NCBI GenBank assembly: GCA_937915825.1
Contig: CALGGT010000088.1
Coordinates: forward strand, 1 to 17,193
DNA: 17,193 bases
Reading direction: 5' to 3'
Origin: an uncultured Eubacterium sp.
Lineage (GTDB): Bacteria; Bacillota; Clostridia; Lachnospirales; Lachnospiraceae
The first letter of the stretch is position 1, and every line of letters begins with the position of its first letter. The notes beneath the pieces are model-generated. The model ran no database searches. It saw only the letters and a list, made by a program, of their open reading frames with translations, and was not told the origin of the DNA. Of this stretch, positions 13,667 to 17,193 are shown one piece after another. The position numbers and the translations under genes were made by a program.

Positions 13667-13876
13667 CTAATTTGCTGCTCTGCGAACCATGGACATCTTT
13701 GTCTGGATACGAGCAATATTTTTTCTGACTTCTTTGATTCTGCTTGTGTTCTCAAGCTGATTTGTTGCATTCTGGAATCTTAAATTGAAAAGCTCTTTCT
13801 TAGCAGCCACCAATTCCTCATTCAATTCCTCTAAAGTCTTACCTTCTAATCCGTTTAAGAATTCTCTACTTTTCAT
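13667..13876 (-). CDS. rpmC: 50S ribosomal protein L29
   Basis: Two-helix protein at the peptide exit tunnel and part of the docking site for trigger factor and SRP. I use the ATG at 13874-13876, with GGAGG 8 bases upstream, giving MKSREFLNGLEGKTLEELNE and 69 aa. A GTG three codons earlier overlaps the ribosome-binding site. The central ELFNLRFQNATNQLENTSRI motif is clear. The gene overlaps the end of rplP by 11 bases. Confidence 0.97.
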   Translation of the reverse strand: MKSREFLNGLEGKTLEELNEELVAAKKELFNLRFQNATNQLENTSRIKEVRKNIARIQTKMSMVRRAAN

Positions 13877-14303
13877 CGCTCGCACCTCCTTCCAGGTCTG
13901 CGCGAGATACTATCTTACATTTTACCGGTAATTTGTGGGTTGCAAGACGAAGCGCCTCGCGTGCTACTTCTTCCGGCACTCCTGCGATCTCAAACATAAC
14001 ACGGCCGGGTTTTACAACGGCTACCCAATATTCCAGGGCACCCTTACCTTTACCCATTCGAGTCTCGGCCGGAGTTTTCGTTACCGGCTTATCCGGGAAA
14101 ATCTTAATCCAAACTTTACCACCACGCTTAATATAACGAGTCATAGCAACACGGGCTGCCTCGATCTGATTGGACTTGATCCAACAAGGCTCCATTGCCA
14201 CGATTCCATATTCACCGTAAGTAATCTTATTACCTCTGGTAGCTTTTCCTCTCATGGAACCACGGAACTGCTTACGACGTTTTACTCTCTTCGGCATTAA
14301 CAT
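13866..14303 (-). CDS. rplP: 50S ribosomal protein L16
   Basis: Organises the A-site region of the large subunit near the peptidyl transferase centre. The 145-aa product starts MLMPKRVKRRKQFRG, which corresponds to the MLLPKRVK start of Bacillus L16, so the first ATG (overlapping the rpsC stop as TAATG) is preferred over the one two codons later. The MEPCWIKSNQIEAARVAMTR and GKGKGALEYWVAVVKPG segments are conserved. It overlaps rpmC by 11 bases. Confidence 0.98.
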   Translation of the reverse strand: MLMPKRVKRRKQFRGSMRGKATRGNKITYGEYGIVAMEPCWIKSNQIEAARVAMTRYIKRGGKVWIKIFPDKPVTKTPAETRMGKGKGALEYWVAVVKPGRVMFEIAGVPEEVAREALRLATHKLPVKCKIVSRADLEGGASDEK

Positions 14304-14965
14304 TATTTATCGCTCCCTTCCTTTTTGTCATTCTTGGTTGGAAGTACTTCTCCATGGTAGATCCAGGTTTTTACACCGATCTTACCATACGTGGTATCTG
14401 CTTCAGCAAATCCATAATCGATATCGGCACGTAAGGTCTGCAACGGAATATTTCCCTCACTATAGAACTCTGTACGAGCCATATCGGCACCGCCCAAACG
14501 GCCGGAGCAAGCTGTTTTGATTCCCTTTGCTCCCGCCTTCATAGCGCGTCCCATGCAAGATTTCATGGCACGACGGAAGGAAATACGATTCTCCAACTGT
14601 GTCGCAATATTCTCTGCTACCAACTGTGCGTCACTGTCCGGACGCTTCACTTCTTTGATGTCTACAAAGATCTTCTTGTCAGTATATTGCTTCAACTCGG
14701 TCTTTAATTTTTCAATCTCAGCTCCACCTTTACCGATTACAACACCGGGCTTTGCCGTATGAACGATAATCTTGATCTTATCGCTGGTTCTCTCAATCTC
14801 GATGCTGGAAATCCCGGCATGATACAGCTTTTTCTTCAAAAATTCACGGATTTTATAATCTTCTACCAGACTGTCGGAAAAATCCTTGGGATCGGCATAC
14901 CATTTCGATTCCCAGTCTTTGATGACTCCGACTCTTAAACCATGAGGATTAACTTTTTGTCCCAT
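14303..14965 (-). CDS. rpsC: 30S ribosomal protein S3
   Basis: Protein of the 30S head at the mRNA entrance, with a role in mRNA unwinding. The 220-aa product has the standard N-terminus MGQKVNPHGLRVGVIKDWES, a type II KH domain with the G-K-G-G loop at 78-81 (VVIGKGGAEIEKLK), and the C-terminal domain with CSGRLGGADMARTE and LRADIDYGFAEADTTYGKIG. It follows rplV by 13 bases, and its stop overlaps the rplP start by one base. Confidence 0.98.
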   Translation of the reverse strand: MGQKVNPHGLRVGVIKDWESKWYADPKDFSDSLVEDYKIREFLKKKLYHAGISSIEIERTSDKIKIIVHTAKPGVVIGKGGAEIEKLKTELKQYTDKKIFVDIKEVKRPDSDAQLVAENIATQLENRISFRRAMKSCMGRAMKAGAKGIKTACSGRLGGADMARTEFYSEGNIPLQTLRADIDYGFAEADTTYGKIGVKTWIYHGEVLPTKNDKKEGSDK

Positions 14966-14978
14966 TGTCTATCTCCTT

Positions 14979-15368
14979 TCAATCTCTTTCATTCAAGATG
15001 ATTGTGATATGACACATTCTCTTTTCGATTCTGTATGCCATTCCACGAGCTCTCGGACGGATTCTCTTCATTGTCGTTGCTTTGTTGGCAAAGCACTCAT
15101 CGACATAAAGGTTCTCCGGATTCATGTCATTGTTATTTTCCGCATTGGCAATTGCCGATTTCAACAATTTCTCAATTACGCTGGATGCGTATCTGGGATT
15201 GTACGCCAATATACCAAGTGCTGTTTGAACATCCTTTCCGCGAATCTCATCCAATACAAATCCCGCTTTTTGTGCGGACATTCTTGCAAATGAAAGCTTA
15301 GCGGATGGTCTGGTATCCTTATTTTGGTTTCTTTCTTTTTTAATCTGTGATCTATGTCCCTTAGCCAC
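14979..15368 (-). CDS. rplV: 50S ribosomal protein L22
   Basis: Binds all domains of 23S rRNA, and its hairpin lines the peptide exit tunnel, the site of some macrolide-resistance changes. Translation starts at a GTG (15366-15368), 8 bases after GGAGG. The 129-aa product has a basic N-terminal extension of about 20 residues (MAKGHRSQIKKERNQNKDTR) ahead of the usual SAKLSFARMSAQKAG region. Short L22 proteins of about 110 aa lack this. The tunnel-hairpin region (MKRIRPRARGMAYRIEKR) is intact. From memory the extension is common in Lachnospiraceae. Confidence 0.97.
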   Translation of the reverse strand: MAKGHRSQIKKERNQNKDTRPSAKLSFARMSAQKAGFVLDEIRGKDVQTALGILAYNPRYASSVIEKLLKSAIANAENNNDMNPENLYVDECFANKATTMKRIRPRARGMAYRIEKRMCHITIILNERD

Positions 15369-15402
15369 GGATGAAACCTCCTTTCAATCTCATCAAACAT
15401 AT

Positions 15403-15420
15403 GTTAAGCCACGGCTTAAC
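15403..15420 (-). repeat. Perfect 8-bp inverted repeat over the rpsS stop codon
   Basis: The transcript reads GTTAAGCC-GT-GGCTTAAC, which folds as a 7-bp stem with a CGTG loop. The rpsS stop codon TAA lies in its 5' arm. No U-run follows, so it is not a terminator. It could be an mRNA processing or stability element, or a brake between rpsS and rplV, which begins 34 bases further on. Confidence 0.6.
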
Positions 15421-15688
15421 CTCTTTTCTCATCTTTTCCATGTCCACGGTAGGTTCTTGTCATTACGAACTCACCTAACTTATGTCCTACCATATCCTCG
15501 GTAATGTATACCGGAACATGTTTTCTTCCGTCATGAACCGCAATCGTGTGTCCAACCATGCTGGGGAAAATTGTAGAACGACGTGACCAGGTCTTGATCA
15601 CTTGTTTATCATTGGATTCGTTCATGGCATCAATCTTCTTTAAGAGATGCGCATCAGCGAAAGGTCCTTTTTTTAATGAACGAGCCAC
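15416..15688 (-). CDS. rpsS: 30S ribosomal protein S19
   Basis: Protein of the 30S head near the A site and the S13 interface. The 90-aa product (MARSLKKGPFADAHLLKKID, then WSRRSTIFPSMVGHTIAVHD, then GHKLGEFVMTRTYRGHGKDE) is a complete, normal S19. A ribosome-binding site AAGGAGG precedes the ATG in the 14-base gap after rplB. Its stop codon lies in the arm of an inverted repeat. Confidence 0.98.
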   Translation of the reverse strand: MARSLKKGPFADAHLLKKIDAMNESNDKQVIKTWSRRSTIFPSMVGHTIAVHDGRKHVPVYITEDMVGHKLGEFVMTRTYRGHGKDEKRG

Positions 15689-15702
15689 TTTACTACCTCC
15701 TT

Positions 15703-16542
15703 TTATTTGAACGTCTTACCGTCGCGTCTACGAATGATCATCTTATTCGTACGTTTATTCTTACGGGTCTTCAGGCCAAGTGCAGGCTTGCCCCAAGGGG
15801 TACAAGGGCCCGGACGGCCGATACCGGTCTTACCTTCACCACCACCATGGGGATGGTCGTTGGGGTTCATAACCGAACCACGAACCGTGGGACGGATTCC
15901 CATGTGACGTTTACGTCCGGCCTTACCGATATTGATCAGGTTATGCTCTCCGTTTCCAACTTGTCCGATGGTGGCACGACATACAATGGGTACCATTCTC
16001 ATCTCGCCGCTGGGCATACGAAGCGTTGCATATTTCCCTTCTTTTGCCATCAACTGTGCGCTGTTGCCCGCGGAACGAACAAACTGTCCGCCATGTCCGG
16101 GGTAAAGCTCGATATTATGAAGCAAAGTACCAACCGGAATATTGGCCAAAGGCAAGCAGTTTCCGGGTTTGATCTCTGCGTTCTCACCACTCATTACAAC
16201 CTGTCCAACCTTCATGCCGGCTGCTGCTAAGATGTAGCTCTTCTCACCGTCTGCATAGCAGATCAATGCAATGTTTGCCGTACGGTTGGGATCGTACTCA
16301 ATGCTCTTTACGGTTGCAGGAATTCCATCCTTATTTCTCTTAAAATCGATGATTCTATATTTTCTTCTGGATCCGCCTCCACGATGACGCACCGTAATCT
16401 TTCCTTGTGCATTACGTCCTGCGTTCTTCTTAAGGGAAGAAGTAAGGGATTTCTCAGGTTTTGATTTCGTAATCTCTGCAAAATCAGAACCTGTCATCTG
16501 ACGTCTCGAAGGTGTATATGGGTTAAATGTTTTGATTCCCAT
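15703..16542 (-). CDS. rplB: 50S ribosomal protein L2
   Basis: Core large-subunit protein needed for subunit association and peptidyl transferase activity. I use the ATG at 16540-16542 (AAAGGAG upstream), giving MGIKTFNPYTPSRRQMTGSD and 279 aa. Six further upstream codons overlap the ribosome-binding site. The OB and SH3-like domains carry VRHRGGGSRRKYRIIDFKR (51-69) and ELYPGHGGQFVRSAGN (145-160). The C-terminal motif MNPNDHPHGGGEGKTGIG includes His 230, the counterpart of E. coli His 229. Normal length, no insertions. Confidence 0.98.
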   Translation of the reverse strand: MGIKTFNPYTPSRRQMTGSDFAEITKSKPEKSLTSSLKKNAGRNAQGKITVRHRGGGSRRKYRIIDFKRNKDGIPATVKSIEYDPNRTANIALICYADGEKSYILAAAGMKVGQVVMSGENAEIKPGNCLPLANIPVGTLLHNIELYPGHGGQFVRSAGNSAQLMAKEGKYATLRMPSGEMRMVPIVCRATIGQVGNGEHNLINIGKAGRKRHMGIRPTVRGSVMNPNDHPHGGGEGKTGIGRPGPCTPWGKPALGLKTRKNKRTNKMIIRRRDGKTFK

Positions 16543-16595
16543 GAGGTACACTCCTTTCAATTCTTCGTGTTCTCAAACTTCAAACTTTGTAAATC

Positions 16596-16895
16596 TTACA
16601 GTCCTTCAAAAATCTCAATATCCGCGCTGTCCTCTGTTAATTGAACGATCGCTTTCTTGGTTTTTGCTGTCTTTCCGGTGATTGCTCCACGTCTGCGGTT
16701 CTTTCCAACACAGTTCATGGTGTTGACTTTCTCAACTTTTGTTCCGGCAAACATTTTTTCCACTGCATCTTTGATCTGTGTCTTTGTTGCAGCGGTGTGT
16801 ACGTAAAAGCTGTACTTCTTATCCGCCATACCGTCCATGGATTTCTCCGTGATGACCGGCTCAATGATAACGTCGTAATACTTTAAATCTGCCAT
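16596..16895 (-). CDS. rplW: 50S ribosomal protein L23
   Basis: Protein at the tunnel exit that docks trigger factor and SRP. The 99-aa product has MADLKYYDVIIEPVITEKSM, the YSFYVHTAATKTQIKDAVE core, and the loop region GKNRRRGAITGKTAKTKKA. Length is normal. Its ATG shares a base with the rplD stop (TAATG). The 53-base gap after it holds the rplB ribosome-binding site and no clear structure. Confidence 0.98.
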   Translation of the reverse strand: MADLKYYDVIIEPVITEKSMDGMADKKYSFYVHTAATKTQIKDAVEKMFAGTKVEKVNTMNCVGKNRRRGAITGKTAKTKKAIVQLTEDSADIEIFEGL

Positions 16896-17193
16896 TATGC
16901 GTACACCTCCTCGATCTTCTTGACGGCTGCTTCCGTTACAACCACATTGTCATACTTCATTAAGTCATAAACATTCAAAGAGCAGCTGTCCACCACGCGA
17001 ACGCCCGGGATATTTCTTCCGGAAGCCTGCACTTTCTCGTACTCTTCGCGAAGCTTTGCGCTTTCTTGCGCTTGCTCTTCCGTTAACTCTTCATTCTTAG
17101 CAACGTTGAAGTTTACACCTTCTACAACGATCAATGCATTCTGTGCCTCCAAAGCATCCAATACATTGACAACGGTCTTGGTTTTGATCTCTG
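16895..17193 (-). CDS. rplD: 50S ribosomal protein L4, C-terminal part (cut by window edge)
   Basis: L4 lines the upper peptide exit tunnel and in some bacteria regulates the S10 operon. Only the last 99 or so residues are inside the window, and the reading frame is open to the edge, so the true start lies beyond 17193. Visible family features are IKTKTVVNVLDALE near the edge, then RNIPGVRVVDSCSLNVYDLMKYDNVVVT and the ending KKIEEVYA. Compared with the L4 sequences I know, about 25 extra residues (nt 17024-17101), rich in Glu, Gln and Lys, sit just before RNIPGV. They look like a surface helix or short coiled coil. The frame is intact on both sides. Confidence 0.96.
   Translation of the reverse strand, partial: EIKTKTVVNVLDALEAQNALIVVEGVNFNVAKNEELTEEQAQESAKLREEYEKVQASGRNIPGVRVVDSCSLNVYDLMKYDNVVVTEAAVKKIEEVYA

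Noticed and set aside
15676..16230. Open frame of 184 codons on the plus strand
   Set aside because: It is a shadow of rplB, which is unambiguous on the minus strand. No ribosome-binding site or family resemblance.
1..17193. Mobile elements, CRISPR array, tRNA or rRNA genes, defence or novel multi-gene system
   Set aside because: Nothing of this kind was seen. The minus strand is almost filled by recognisable housekeeping genes, and the plus-strand frames are shadows.

Overview
The window carries the 3' part of the S10 operon, the complete spc operon and the complete alpha operon of a Firmicute. These are followed by the energy-coupling-factor (ECF) transporter genes and truA. Every gene is on the minus strand, so transcription runs from right (17193) to left (1). 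The pattern points to class Clostridia, most likely Lachnospiraceae or a close relative. The reasons are: rpsD lies inside the alpha operon between rpsK and rpoA, S14 is the zinc-ribbon (type Z) form, L17 is long (178 aa) with an internal charged insertion, L22 has a basic N-terminal extension, strong GGAGG ribosome-binding sites precede almost every gene, and rplQ is followed by ecfA1-ecfA2-ecfT-truA as in Bacillus. The assignment comes from gene order and recognised protein features, not from a search.

Layout in transcription order. Late S10 operon: rplD (cut by the window edge), rplW, rplB, rpsS, rplV, rpsC, rplP, rpmC, rpsQ. The spc genes: rplN, rplX, rplE, rpsZ, rpsH, rplF, rplR, rpsE, rpmD, rplO, secY. 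A large terminator-type hairpin follows secY, then adk and infA. A near-consensus sigma-A promoter sits after infA and reads into rpmJ, rpsM, rpsK, rpsD, rpoA and rplQ. A clean intrinsic terminator follows rplQ, and then come ecfA1, ecfA2, ecfT and truA. Gene spacing is mostly 10-50 bases or short overlaps (TAATG, TGATG, ATGA), which fits translational coupling.

The genes supply ribosomal proteins of both subunits, the Sec translocon channel, adenylate kinase, initiation factor IF-1, the RNA polymerase alpha subunit, the shared ATPase/T module of ECF vitamin or metal transporters, and a tRNA pseudouridine synthase.

The protein content is ordinary housekeeping, and I found no mobile element, CRISPR array, tRNA, rRNA or defence system. 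The parts worth a second look are non-coding or small departures from the usual plan. They are a 276-base structured gap between rpmJ and rpsM with competing hairpins and a hairpin at the rpsM ribosome-binding site, the strong promoter inside the cluster, the terminator between secY and adk, the absence of map from its usual place, a charged insertion in L4, and an 18-base tandem duplication before ecfT. Several gene starts given here are internal to longer open frames and were chosen from the ribosome-binding site and the family's usual N-terminus.
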